Positions 36,522 to 45,001 of a stretch of 45,639 bases of DNA are shown here, piece after piece. The notes beneath the pieces are model-generated. The model searched no databases and had not been told where the DNA came from. It saw only the letters and a program-made list of their open reading frames with translations. The stretch's first letter is position 1. Each line of letters starts with the position of its first letter. This DNA is from a virus: IMG/VR virus record IMGVR_UViG_3300018083_000014, positions 1 to 45,639 of that record; one strand, written 5' to 3'. The position numbers and the translations under genes were made by a program.

Positions 36522-36824
36522 TTAGCCTTTAATAGTTTGACCATCAATTTTTTGTTCTTGGGTAATTTCATCAGCAAACTGACTATAGTGTTGCAAAATA
36601 TAATCTGCAAGTACCATGTCCGTTGTCTCAAAGTAATTACCTTTAAACGCATAATGTTTTCCACCCATAAAGAAACTAAGACTAGCTCTTTGTGCGTAGA
36701 AATATCTTACACCTTGTGTCTTTACAACTTCTTGCGTAATAATCTTTTCTTCTAAAGACGCAGAAGGCAGGGATTGCTCCCCACCTCCTTTGTCTTGTTT
36801 TACTAACTCTTTTAAATCTATCAT
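36522..36824 (-). CDS. Hypothetical head protein, 100 aa
   Basis: This is a small protein with a charged N-terminus and a beta-rich middle (GVRYFYAQRASLSFFMGGKHYAFKG). An AAAGG site precedes the ATG. Lying directly after the major capsid gene it could be a head-closure or decoration protein. No family is recognised. Confidence 0.68.
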   Translation of the reverse strand: MIDLKELVKQDKGGGEQSLPSASLEEKIITQEVVKTQGVRYFYAQRASLSFFMGGKHYAFKGNYFETTDMVLADYILQHYSQFADEITQEQKIDGQTIKG

Positions 36825-36848
36825 GTAACACCAGCCTTTCTTTAAGAA

Positions 36849-38063
36849 TTATGCAACACCAGATTGTAGACCATAGATAACAGCACAACCGTTCGGATTA
36901 ATAAGTTCTACTGCCAGTTCCGTAGTAAGTGAACCACCATCAGCATCTACACCATTCGCGTTATTGTTACCAGTACCACCAAATTCTTCTGGCCTAGTAT
37001 CACGTCCTTCCATATAAGCAAGTTTAAGCGCAGGCATATCAAGGATTAGCGCCAAACCAGCCATAGAAGGAATGCCGTTAAGAATAGGATGTTCAATCAT
37101 GTAGATGGTACCTTTGTAGAACACAAACTTAGTAAAATGCAAACCAAAGGTAGTTTGTCCATCCTGAATAAACACTTGTCCACTCTTACGTGCAATATCG
37201 TTAATAACACGGATTGCAGTAGAACCACCAAACAACGTGCGGCTCTTTGGGTCACCAATATCTGCGCTATATTGGAAAGCTGGTTCGCACAGAGTTACCC
37301 ATTGGTCAAAGGAAGTAGTAGTAGCAGCAGTATTAGTATTGCTAGGTGCATATTGTTCAACAGCATCAACAATACCTTGCGTTGCATGTAGTGGTGTAGA
37401 ACCAGAAGTATCCATCTTCGGTTGTCCAAAGATAAGAGCACTTTCAATTCCCACCGAATGAAGCAACATGCAATCCCTACGCGATTCTGCAATATTACTA
37501 AAACCCATTTCTACGTATGACGCACGAGCAGTATCAGTAACAGCCCAAGCATCACGGAAGATTTGAGTATAGTTAGGAACGTATACAGTAGTTAAACCAC
37601 GAGCAGTAGGACGGCTAGAACCTTCTGCAAAGGCAGTACCAATTACAACAAGTGTAGCACCATTTGCAATAGCCGCAGCAGCAACACGTCCAAAGCCACG
37701 AGTTACAGTAATCTGCGTAGCAGAATCAACGCTGGAAACACGCATATTTTCTTGCGTAGTAGGGTTATACAACACCATATTAGCAAGCATACCAGCGCTA
37801 CTTACTACAACAAACACAGTAGCAGACGAACTGTAACCAGCAGGCGAACCAGCTTGGTTAATAACTACGCTAGAGAACAGCAGAGTCTTAGAGAAATAAC
37901 CATGCGTAGAACTTTTAGCAAGGCTACGTCCTGTTTGACTCGTAAGAGCAAAGATAGGCGCTGAACCATTAGGAAATAGACGTAGAATATGTGAAGCAAA
38001 ACTACGCTTATTTAGTTCAGTAGGATTATTAGTCGTGTTAAATACGCCAGTATAGAAACTCAT
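36849..38063 (-). CDS. Major capsid protein, SU10-like (HK97 fold), 404 aa
   Basis: The central segment VFVVVSSAGMLANMVL...ENMRVSSVDSATQITVTRGFG is characteristic of the SU10 major capsid family (PF17236). The later YTQIFRDAWAVTDTA, ESALIFGQP and IYMIEHPIL are also typical. TAAGGA gives a strong ribosome site. It follows the scaffold-like gene and precedes the adaptor, the normal order. No protease gene is seen, so maturation cleavage is not indicated. Confidence 0.88.
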   Translation of the reverse strand: MSFYTGVFNTTNNPTELNKRSFASHILRLFPNGSAPIFALTSQTGRSLAKSSTHGYFSKTLLFSSVVINQAGSPAGYSSSATVFVVVSSAGMLANMVLYNPTTQENMRVSSVDSATQITVTRGFGRVAAAAIANGATLVVIGTAFAEGSSRPTARGLTTVYVPNYTQIFRDAWAVTDTARASYVEMGFSNIAESRRDCMLLHSVGIESALIFGQPKMDTSGSTPLHATQGIVDAVEQYAPSNTNTAATTTSFDQWVTLCEPAFQYSADIGDPKSRTLFGGSTAIRVINDIARKSGQVFIQDGQTTFGLHFTKFVFYKGTIYMIEHPILNGIPSMAGLALILDMPALKLAYMEGRDTRPEEFGGTGNNNANGVDADGGSLTTELAVELINPNGCAVIYGLQSGVA

Positions 38064-38089
38064 TTTAAAATATCCTTACAGGTTATTGA

Positions 38090-38899
38090 TTAGTCTTTGG
38101 ATGGCACTTTGCCCCAGGAATCCCAATCAAAATCACGTCCACCAGGTTTCTTAGCTTCTTCCTGTTGTTGTGTCTCTTGAGTATTCTGAGGAGTAAGTGC
38201 AGAACCCATCTCTTTAAAAAATTCAAATGCTTTATCACGTATCCAATCTGGAGAAGCATCAGGATTAGCCTTAGCAAGACGTTGACCAATCATCTGTAAT
38301 GTTTCTCGGACAATAGGATGTTTTTGAGCTGCTTCGTGTGAGTTAATACCTGTAAGGGCCATGTGTTCTCTTACATTACGACCAAACCCTTTCTGGTCGA
38401 ATGTCCCCTTTACTTTAAGATACTTATCAGTAAGCAAAGAGCCATGATTCAATGATGTAGCATAACTACGACGACCAATGTGATTCAAAGCCTTTAATAG
38501 CATAGGAAGATTATCACCAAATGCTTGTGTAAGCCCTTCTTGTAAATCTTCCGGCAAATCTCTTGTAAAGTCAATAGAATCAGCAGTATTATTAAGTAAC
38601 TTCTCATCTACTTTAAAATCAGGAGCTACCTCGCTCGCACTATCAGCATCTTTCCATAGATTCGCATAGGCGTCAAATGGCGTTTGGCGATTCTCCGGAT
38701 TGTTTGTATCATTACCATTTTGATTGTTTTGATTCTGTTGCTGTTGCCTATTATTACCCTGTTGATTATTTTGTTGCTGGTTATTCTGTTGCTGATTATT
38801 AGTTTGCTGAGTGCCGCGGTTTTGATTCTGTTGCTGATTTCCACGTACAGCGTCCATAACTCTACTCATCATTCCAGGTTGATTAGGTGCTTGTGCCAT
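38090..38899 (-). CDS. Scaffolding protein, Gln/Asn-rich, 269 aa
   Basis: Residues 20-70 are a low-complexity run of Gln and Asn; residues 80-250 are helical and charged; the C-terminus is basic/acidic mixed. Position just upstream of the major capsid gene, helical character and lack of other motifs fit an internal scaffold. An AAGGAG site precedes the ATG. Confidence 0.72.
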   Translation of the reverse strand: MAQAPNQPGMMSRVMDAVRGNQQQNQNRGTQQTNNQQQNNQQQNNQQGNNRQQQQNQNNQNGNDTNNPENRQTPFDAYANLWKDADSASEVAPDFKVDEKLLNNTADSIDFTRDLPEDLQEGLTQAFGDNLPMLLKALNHIGRRSYATSLNHGSLLTDKYLKVKGTFDQKGFGRNVREHMALTGINSHEAAQKHPIVRETLQMIGQRLAKANPDASPDWIRDKAFEFFKEMGSALTPQNTQETQQQEEAKKPGGRDFDWDSWGKVPSKD

Positions 38900-39167
38900 T
38901 GTCTTGCTCCTTAGGTGTGTAGTTAAGAACCGTGTTAGCCGTGTGCATTATTCCTTTTTGATAGGCTAGTTTCAAAAGGAATTCTACATTACCATCTTTG
39001 GTATGAAGCTGTTCAAGCGGAAGTTCTGCTTGTTCAAAGACAGCAGCATACCCTACTGCTTTAAAGTACTTAGTTAAAATTGGATTCTTAAGTAACTTAC
39101 ATAGTTCTTGCTGCTCTATATCAGTTAGAGCGGGTATAATATCGAGTAAATCATGCGCTTGTGCCAC
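38883..39167 (-). CDS. Hypothetical head protein, 94 aa, GTG start
   Basis: I start this gene at GTG 39167, with AAGGAG six bases before it. The frame extends to an ATG at 39194 that lacks such a site. It is a helical protein of unknown family, overlapping the portal end by 17 bases and the scaffold start by 17 bases. It may help assembly of the portal or scaffold. Confidence 0.65.
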   Translation of the reverse strand: MAQAHDLLDIIPALTDIEQQELCKLLKNPILTKYFKAVGYAAVFEQAELPLEQLHTKDGNVEFLLKLAYQKGIMHTANTVLNYTPKEQDNGTST

Positions 39168-41070
39168 CTGTAGCTCCTTGTGCTTGTGCAGCATTAAAGT
39201 TATCTACGTTAGCTTGTGCTTCTTCTTTCGTTGGTGTGTAATCTTCAATTCCTTGTACACCTTGCAGTTGCATTAGATGCGCAAACATTGCAGGTAATGC
39301 AGCACCATAAGAAGCTTGTAGTAATGGACTATTACCAATCATAATTAGGCCATTTGCAATAGCACCTGTAGCAGCCATCTTGCTTACTGGTAAGTAACCA
39401 TCAGCAACCTTAAAGTAAAGTACTTTCTTACGCAACGCAGTTATTTCAGCTTCTGTTACTTCAATGGGTTCACCACCTTTTACATCTTGAAAGATACCAG
39501 TAGGCCCATATTGATACACATTAAGTTTAAGTTGTTCTTTAACGGGCATCATTACTTGATATTCAAGACTCATTGGCTGCAAACGAAGTCTATTATCAGA
39601 ACCAGCCATTGTATCTTGCCATTCCTGAACAGACTTATTACCCTTCTGGAACTCACCTTGTTGTGGCTTATTAACACCTGTTTGTTGTCCACTCATATTA
39701 ATAAGCAAACCAGCATCAGCTATTACGTTAGATATACCACGTTCGTCATAGGGAATAGGAAAGTAAGCATCTTGTAAACCCTTACCACCTAGTTTGCTAT
39801 TAGGCTTAATAGGAATCTTAGCCGCAGGATTAGCACTATTAACATCTGAAGACTCTATCATCTTCGGGTCATAGATACCGCGGTCTACAACAGCTCTGCG
39901 AGCTGAAGCAAACCTAATATTAATCAGTTTACTAATACCATCTTGGTAATCCATTTGCATTTCAGCAGCAGATTGCGTTTGTTCTGCAAAGCCGTCTTCA
40001 AATGGCTGACCAACAAAGATAGGTAATAGGTCATATGCACTAATAAGGCGCTTAGCACAGATTAACTTATCGTTATTAACGACTTTTAGCTGATAAATCT
40101 GTGGAATATCCTTATTCTGCGTATAAATACCATGTTCTTCGGGTATGATACGGGCATATAAGGTACAAACCTCAAATAAACCACGTACAGTACGACCTAC
40201 TTGTTGTGGATTAGCTTCCATCCAGGCAGTCCAATCAAAATCAAATAGATTAGACATAGAACGAGAGCTTATTAGCTTACTAATCTGCGGTTTCTGTCTA
40301 TAGTATAGCCCAGACGTTGTGGCTATAGGCGTATTAGCACTACCTATAGCTGAATGTAGAGCTTGTGTCGTATTATACCCATAATCTGTACTAGCTAGAT
40401 ACTGTAATTCACGAATTAAGGATATTCTACCCATCAATTCGAGCTTTCCTGCGAATTCACCCTTTGATGGAACATCACACATCTCTTCTACACGCGGGTC
40501 TAGTATTGTATTGTACGCATCTAGACATGTAAGTCGCGAATAATGCTCAGTTGTTTTCTTTACTTGAGATTTATCTAATGGCTTAGTAATATCATCAAGT
40601 ACAGAGTAACGCTCAATAGGTGCCCACTCTACTTCTAAAGCTGCTACGTTATATTTAACAGCGTTACGAAAGAACTTTAGAAGTTGTCTTGGATATCCGC
40701 CAAGCATTGCATGTGTATCTATAATAGATTGTAATGTTGCAGCTTCCGTTTTATTCTTTGGCCCAGATACAACAGGAAATATAGGATACCCAGAGCAATA
40801 AATATCTGCCAAGTACGCAACAATACTATCTACTTGGGATACAATTATCGGCGCGGTAATGTCTTGTAATGTTCCACAAGGATAATTGGCTGCTACAGTA
40901 TCAACACCTGCCTGAGATTGTGCGGTTTGTTGATAACGAGCATATGCCATATCAATAACAACTTGTTTATTAAACAAATCTGTTCTTGATTTATATTGGT
41001 CAAGAGCATATCGTACATATTTAACTAAGCTCTTTTGACTCTTTTCAGATAACCTTGTGGAAGCAGCCAT
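39151..41070 (-). CDS. Portal protein, podovirus-type, 639 aa
   Basis: The N-terminal region (DITAPIIVSQVDSIVAYLADIYCSGYPIFPVV) and the long helical-beta body fit the dodecameric portal of podoviruses. It is the expected gene between terminase and scaffold. An AGGA site precedes the ATG. The C-terminus is Gln/Ala/Gly-rich (AQAQGATGGTSA). No protease fusion is visible. Confidence 0.85.
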   Translation of the reverse strand: MAASTRLSEKSQKSLVKYVRYALDQYKSRTDLFNKQVVIDMAYARYQQTAQSQAGVDTVAANYPCGTLQDITAPIIVSQVDSIVAYLADIYCSGYPIFPVVSGPKNKTEAATLQSIIDTHAMLGGYPRQLLKFFRNAVKYNVAALEVEWAPIERYSVLDDITKPLDKSQVKKTTEHYSRLTCLDAYNTILDPRVEEMCDVPSKGEFAGKLELMGRISLIRELQYLASTDYGYNTTQALHSAIGSANTPIATTSGLYYRQKPQISKLISSRSMSNLFDFDWTAWMEANPQQVGRTVRGLFEVCTLYARIIPEEHGIYTQNKDIPQIYQLKVVNNDKLICAKRLISAYDLLPIFVGQPFEDGFAEQTQSAAEMQMDYQDGISKLINIRFASARRAVVDRGIYDPKMIESSDVNSANPAAKIPIKPNSKLGGKGLQDAYFPIPYDERGISNVIADAGLLINMSGQQTGVNKPQQGEFQKGNKSVQEWQDTMAGSDNRLRLQPMSLEYQVMMPVKEQLKLNVYQYGPTGIFQDVKGGEPIEVTEAEITALRKKVLYFKVADGYLPVSKMAATGAIANGLIMIGNSPLLQASYGAALPAMFAHLMQLQGVQGIEDYTPTKEEAQANVDNFNAAQAQGATGGTSA

Positions 41071-41082
41071 TTTATATTCCTA

Positions 41083-42570
41083 TTAGAATGGGGTGTTATT
41101 CATTTGTACTCTAGCTTGTGGCATAGGATTAATTTCACGAGATGTTTGCATTACTTCATCCCAGTAATCAGCGCGCATATCTAAGATATAAGCTCCATCA
41201 TCTAGCCAATCGTCTTTATTATCTTTCTTATCTAAGCGATAAGACAGGGCTTGCCATAAAATCTTTGTTCTAACATGCCCATACACATGACATGTACCAG
41301 CAAGTACTTCTTTAATCCATTGAATAATTCGAAATACTTTCTTACGTCCTGCTGGAGAAAGTTCTACAACGATAATATGGTCTAATTGTTGTTCCGCAAT
41401 ATACTTTTCAAGCCAGAACTTAAGTGTTTGTTGGTATGCTGTAGTCTCAACACCAATTACACTTAGGTTATAATGAATACAGTATTCAATTGCCTGGATT
41501 ATAACTTTCTCTGGGTCAACTACTCCACCCATTCCATCAGCAAAGACAATATTTTGGTCATCCATTATCAGGTGTACACCAACAATGTTCTCATCTGATA
41601 ACACACGATAACCAGCAGGGTCAATAATAACACAACCACCCAAAGCTCTTTCATTAATGTCTGTTTCATTATAAGGACATACTGGTAAGATACCATCTGG
41701 TAAGAGAGATGTTTTCTGTTCGATTGGGTCATTCATCATCTCAGCAAACCATATATGTCCAAGTCCAAACTGAATATCGTGTTTGAAACTTGCATATAGT
41801 ACATCTATTGGATGTAACTCAGGCCATAATGATGTACCGTCTGCTAAGATACAACCCGTAATAAGAGAGACCCATTCAGTATTTTCTTGAAGCATACGTA
41901 GGATACAAGTACCATGATACATGTTTCCTACATAGATTATCAATGCATAATCTGGGCTTATAAGCTTTAAGAACGTACCGACAAACTTAATTGTTAATGC
42001 TTTACTTTCTGTCTCTGATGCCGCGTTTTCAGCGGATTGCATGTCATCAAAGAAGATTAAATCTGGCCGTTCATTATCTATGTTAAGGCCGCGTACGTTT
42101 GAATTAGCACCAACAGCTACTAGGATACGAGGCTTGTTACGATAGATTGCAGTTTTCTTTTCCTTGTTATCAATTGCTTTATTAATTGTCCAAGGCCCAT
42201 ATACCTTTTCAATATTCTTTGAGCCAAGTATGCCATCAATATCTGCAAGTAGATTGTATGCTAATGGTTCATCAGCACAAACAACAAGAACAAATACTGT
42301 ATAATCATATACGATAAACCAGCATATTAATATTTTAATGAACGTAGTTTTGGCGAACCCGCGCGGAAGGCCCAACGCGAAGCGTAATACTTTTATCCTT
42401 TGTTCTTGTGTCCGTGCAGCTACAAGCATTTGCCATATAGCTAAGTACTGAATAGGAAAAGGAAAATCTAATATTGTTGGTAGACACAGCTTACTAAAGA
42501 AATCAAAATCATGATGTCCACGTTCAAAGGCTTCAAGTTGCGTAATGCCTTGTTCTACAACTACACTCAT
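41083..42570 (-). CDS. Terminase large subunit, 495 aa
   Basis: The ATPase domain shows Walker A GLPRGFAKTT (K74) and Walker B DLIFFDDMQ (D175-D176). The nuclease domain begins with GGCVIIDPAGYR (D317, RNase H-like first metal ligand) and continues with GVETTAYQ-type segments to the C-terminus. The start overlaps the stop of a 33-residue frame (ATGA) and has no strong ribosome site of its own, so it is probably coupled. It drives DNA packaging into the prohead. Confidence 0.93.
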   Translation of the reverse strand: MSVVVEQGITQLEAFERGHHDFDFFSKLCLPTILDFPFPIQYLAIWQMLVAARTQEQRIKVLRFALGLPRGFAKTTFIKILICWFIVYDYTVFVLVVCADEPLAYNLLADIDGILGSKNIEKVYGPWTINKAIDNKEKKTAIYRNKPRILVAVGANSNVRGLNIDNERPDLIFFDDMQSAENAASETESKALTIKFVGTFLKLISPDYALIIYVGNMYHGTCILRMLQENTEWVSLITGCILADGTSLWPELHPIDVLYASFKHDIQFGLGHIWFAEMMNDPIEQKTSLLPDGILPVCPYNETDINERALGGCVIIDPAGYRVLSDENIVGVHLIMDDQNIVFADGMGGVVDPEKVIIQAIEYCIHYNLSVIGVETTAYQQTLKFWLEKYIAEQQLDHIIVVELSPAGRKKVFRIIQWIKEVLAGTCHVYGHVRTKILWQALSYRLDKKDNKDDWLDDGAYILDMRADYWDEVMQTSREINPMPQARVQMNNTPF

Positions 42571-42668
42571 TTTGGAAGCTTAAATAGTTTACGTAAAGCA
42601 TCTTTTAATGGAGTAAGCGGCGGGGCCGGGGCTTCAGCTCGCAAGTTGCTCAATAGTAACATGGTCAT
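42567..42668 (-). CDS. Small protein between the terminase subunits, 33 aa
   Basis: A 33-codon frame in +1 relation to the small terminase starts at ATG 42668 with AGAGGAAG just upstream. It ends exactly at the large terminase start (ATGA). The N-terminus is Leu-rich, and the C-terminus is a Pro-rich linker followed by a basic amphipathic helix (LKDALRKLFKLPK). The ribosome site and four-base coupling support expression. An alternative is that it is the C-terminal extension of the small terminase reached by frameshift. Confidence 0.5.
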   Translation of the reverse strand: MTMLLLSNLRAEAPAPPLTPLKDALRKLFKLPK

Positions 42669-43155
42669 TAGCTTCCTCTTTAGCTCTCTTAGTAAATATA
42701 TCTCGCACAGCTTTAGCTGGCATAGGTACCATTGTTTTATCACCAATAGATATTACACGATTCTTTTCATCTGTAATAAGCCGTGGCTGTTGTTCCGCAG
42801 GAAATATAAGGGTTAATCCTACAGTTGGGTTACTGTGATGACCTGGCGGTATAACACTCTTATTTGCATTCTTAATCCTGGCAATAGATTCAAGTATCCT
42901 TGTTAAGTCTGCAACTTCAAGCATATTATTATTTATAGCATTAGTAATCTCTGCAAGTGTCTTTTCTTCTAATGCATCATATCTATTAGCTAGGCGTGTA
43001 CCAATATGCTCACGCATCTTCTCACGAAGAATTTCTTTAAAGCGCTCATCCTCTTTAAGTAGCTCACTGATATATTGCTCAGTGCAGCCACAGAACTGTG
43101 CTACTTGAACAGCTTTATATCCTTGAGCTAAGTAATCAGCAATCTGTTCTTTCAT
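42634..43155 (-). CDS. Terminase small subunit, 173 aa
   Basis: An N-terminal helix-turn-helix (YLAQGYKAVQVAQFCGCTEQYISELL) is followed by a helical oligomerisation region, as in many small terminases that recognise phage DNA and load the large subunit. It is the first gene of the late leftward operon, 30 bases downstream of a consensus promoter. Its own ribosome site is weak (GAGACACCC). Confidence 0.8.
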   Translation of the reverse strand: MKEQIADYLAQGYKAVQVAQFCGCTEQYISELLKEDERFKEILREKMREHIGTRLANRYDALEEKTLAEITNAINNNMLEVADLTRILESIARIKNANKSVIPPGHHSNPTVGLTLIFPAEQQPRLITDEKNRVISIGDKTMVPMPAKAVRDIFTKRAKEEANDHVTIEQLAS

Positions 43156-43184
43156 GGGTGTCTCATTAGTTCTATCATGCCAAT

Positions 43185-43213
43185 ACTATACCTGGCCCGC
43201 GTTCCTTTGTCAA
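43185..43213 (-). promoter_or_regulatory. Sigma70 promoter for the late leftward operon
   Basis: On the minus strand TTGACA (43213-43208) and TATAGT (43190-43185) are separated by 17 bases. Transcription would start near 43178 and run through the terminase genes. It lies after the terminator at 43323-43350, so the late operon has its own start. Confidence 0.8.
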
Positions 43214-43322
43214 TAAGAGTTTCTCTATTTGCTTATACATATTAAGCTATTCTGTGTGTATTAGCGTAATACTAAAGAAATTTTTCTGAGTGCCTATTGA
43301 GAAACAAAGCCACTGGCAAGTC

Positions 43323-43350
43323 AAAAAAAATCCGACCGGGGGAGGTCGGA
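43323..43350 (-). terminator. Intrinsic terminator closing the short leftward unit
   Basis: A strong stem formed by TCCGACC and GGTCGGA (43331-43350, with a C-rich loop) is followed on the minus strand by eight T. Only the minus strand has the T run. It separates the 222/55/39-residue unit from the late operon promoter just downstream. Confidence 0.92.
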
Positions 43351-43371
43351 CTGTTGAGTTTAGAATCTGTC

Positions 43372-43491
43372 TTATAACTGTATCTGTCTCGCTATCTCTA
43401 TCAGGACTGTAGCTATTGTACTTGCTGGTATGTATCTCTTAGCTGTCTGACATACTGACCAGATACGGTTAGCTAGGATTGTAGGATTCAT
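43372..43491 (-). CDS. Hypothetical basic protein, 39 aa
   Basis: A 39-codon frame whose ATG overlaps the stop of the 55-residue gene (ATGA). It is basic and helical (ILANRIWSVCQTAKRY), with no recognised family. It ends 22 bases before the terminator stem, as a genuine last gene of the unit would. Confidence 0.6.
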   Translation of the reverse strand: MNPTILANRIWSVCQTAKRYIPASTIATVLIEIARQIQL

Positions 43492-43655
43492 ATTGCGTAA
43501 CCTATTGCCAAGCTTGCAAGAATAATCCAGATGCCTTGCTTCAAGAGGTCTGTTGCATCGTTCTCATATTCCTTGTGTCCTGCCACACCTGTCACCACAA
43601 GTAAGCCGCCAACAAGTAAGCCTACACCTGCTAGATAATGAATTGCTGTTGTCAT
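43488..43655 (-). CDS. Small two-pass membrane protein, 55 aa
   Basis: Two hydrophobic segments (YLAGVGLLVGGLLVVTGVAG and IWIILASLAIGYAI) are separated by a short charged loop (HKEYENDATDLLKQ). This is the topology of a small holin-like or host-membrane-acting protein. It uses the recurrent leader motif (AAAGGATAACGGACAATG) and a consensus promoter immediately upstream. Because a 3TM-type holin already sits beside the endolysin, this one is more likely an early membrane-active or exclusion protein, but a second holin or antiholin is possible. Confidence 0.7.
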   Translation of the reverse strand: MTTAIHYLAGVGLLVGGLLVVTGVAGHKEYENDATDLLKQGIWIILASLAIGYAI

Positions 43656-43687
43656 TGTCCGTTATCCTTTATCAGTGTTACGTGCCT

Positions 43688-43716
43688 AGTATATCACAGT
43701 CTTAGTATCTTGTCAA
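43688..43716 (-). promoter_or_regulatory. Sigma70 promoter for the 55/39-residue genes
   Basis: On the minus strand TTGACA (43716-43711) and TATACT (43693-43688) are separated by 17 bases. Initiation near 43681 gives a leader of about 26 bases before the 55-residue gene. A palindromic dyad lies just upstream. Confidence 0.8.
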
Positions 43717-43726
43717 GCTTTTAATT

Positions 43727-43760
43727 TCTGGCAATCAGCTATGTTAGCCTAACTGCCAGA
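43727..43760. repeat. Inverted repeat with inner palindrome, operator-like
   Basis: TCTGGCA (43727-43733) and TGCCAGA (43754-43760) form a seven-base dyad. Within it GTTAG and CTAAC flank a single base (43743-43753). It begins 10 bases upstream of the -35 element and has no T tract, so a regulator-binding site is more likely than a terminator. Confidence 0.5.
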
Positions 43761-43777
43761 GTATTACAAGCCTGCTA

Positions 43778-44446
43778 TTACTTCAAGTTCTCAAGCGTGG
43801 CACTACGCCCATTCAATGCATCTACAGCTTTCTCAATCGTGCGTTCGAAACGATTTTTTGAAACTTCGTCAAGGCCAGGAATCCAAGCCTTAATATGATA
43901 CTCGATAGCTTCTGCAAAATCATCCTTGCACGTTGAAATGCTCGATGCATCAATGAACAAATCAGACAACAGCTTGACAACAACATCCGTCTTATTCTTT
44001 GCCTTGAGGTATGCAGCAAAGGAAGCTTTAGCAGCATGACGCGCTTTCAATGCTTCGCCGCTACGCTCGCCAACAGCTACCAGTTCCGCAAAGTTACTAG
44101 GAAACTTCATTCCATCTTTCAGCGTGGCACCGTCTACCTTATTCCTATTCTGTGCCTTGAGCTGTTGCACGATTGCGAATTGAAGCCAGTCTAAAACTTC
44201 ATCTTCATAACACGGTACTCCATCTTCATCTTTTCCGTTCTCATCAATGCCTTCATCCTTATTAGCAGCTTTAAGTTTGCCTTCAATCCCAAAGTCTGAC
44301 AGGACAGGAATAGGCATAGGGAGCCGTGCAATTTCCTTATACTTATTTTTACCGTTCACTTCAACGGTTTCATTGATAACAAATTGAATGGAATTTCCAA
44401 AAGCCTTTGCAACTGCTTGCGCTACTGCATTAGGTTGTTGTGACAT
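43778..44446 (-). CDS. Hypothetical early leftward protein, 222 aa
   Basis: This acidic, helical protein starts behind AAAGGA under the best promoter of the genome. It has a low-complexity charged insert (DEGIDENGKDEDG, about 64-76) and an Ala/Lys-rich middle (KARHAAKASFAAYLKAKNK). No family is recognised. Its lone position behind a perfect promoter suggests a strongly expressed early protein, possibly acting on the host or DNA. It is in the opposite direction to the replication operon. Confidence 0.82.
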   Translation of the reverse strand: MSQQPNAVAQAVAKAFGNSIQFVINETVEVNGKNKYKEIARLPMPIPVLSDFGIEGKLKAANKDEGIDENGKDEDGVPCYEDEVLDWLQFAIVQQLKAQNRNKVDGATLKDGMKFPSNFAELVAVGERSGEALKARHAAKASFAAYLKAKNKTDVVVKLLSDLFIDASSISTCKDDFAEAIEYHIKAWIPGLDEVSKNRFERTIEKAVDALNGRSATLENLK

Positions 44447-44454
44447 TGTATTTC

Positions 44455-44466
44455 CTTTAGCTAAAG
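44455..44466. repeat. Perfect 12-base palindrome overlapping the ribosome site of the 222-residue gene
   Basis: CTTTAGCTAAAG is a perfect palindrome. Its right arm on the minus strand supplies the AAAGG of the ribosome site. It could fold and mask the site, or bind a protein. Confidence 0.55.
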
Positions 44467-44488
44467 TGAGGTTAGTTATTGTGTGTCC

Positions 44489-44513
44489 TAGTGGCCTAAC
44501 CCCTTTGCCACTA
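44489..44513 (-). promoter_or_regulatory. Hairpin at the 5' end of the leftward early transcript
   Basis: TAGTGGC and GCCACTA form a seven-base perfect stem with an 11-base loop. It begins about two bases after the expected transcription start (about 44515). A stem this close to the 5' end would protect the message from RNase E-type decay. Confidence 0.5.
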
Positions 44514-44521
44514 TGAAAACC

Positions 44522-44550
44522 ATTATACGCCCCTTTCTATTCTGTGTCAA
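44522..44550 (-). promoter_or_regulatory. Perfect consensus sigma70 promoter, leftward early
   Basis: On the minus strand TTGACA (44550-44545) and TATAAT (44527-44522) are exact consensus hexamers with a 17-base spacer. It drives the 222-residue gene. Confidence 0.92.
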
Positions 44551-45001
44551 GCCTTTATTCTCGCCTGTCAGTCAGGAACCACGGAAACCCCCGAATCCCC
44601 GAATTGGCTAGGGATGCCCCTATCGCTACACACAGTTTCTCAGGTGTCTATCTATTATAAGTAGAGCATACTAATAGATGGATAGGCATAATGTATAGTG
44701 CAGTATAATAGATGAGGTAATAGAAGGCTTAATAAAAAACGATTACCCCTTAAAATAAGACAGGAAGTATATCGTTATTGCCTTTGTTGTATGCAGATGC
44801 TTATATGACTATCTATTAGATATTGTAGAGAGTAACGAATCCGTGTGTATTGGACTGGCACACTAGGGCAAATTTGAGGGTTTGGAGGGTTCCTGTGGTG
44901 CAGCCATTCCATTTTTTCTATTCTATAGCTATTACACACAGATAACAATAGATATTAGGATTATAATAGGACAATACAGTAACGCATGGGTAAAAAAATA
45001 C

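Noticed and set aside
36825-36860. Direct repeat CTGGTGTT flanking the major capsid stop as a frameshift or recombination signal
   Set aside because: The repeat is short, there is no slippery heptamer or downstream structure, and the capsid ends normally; chance is sufficient.
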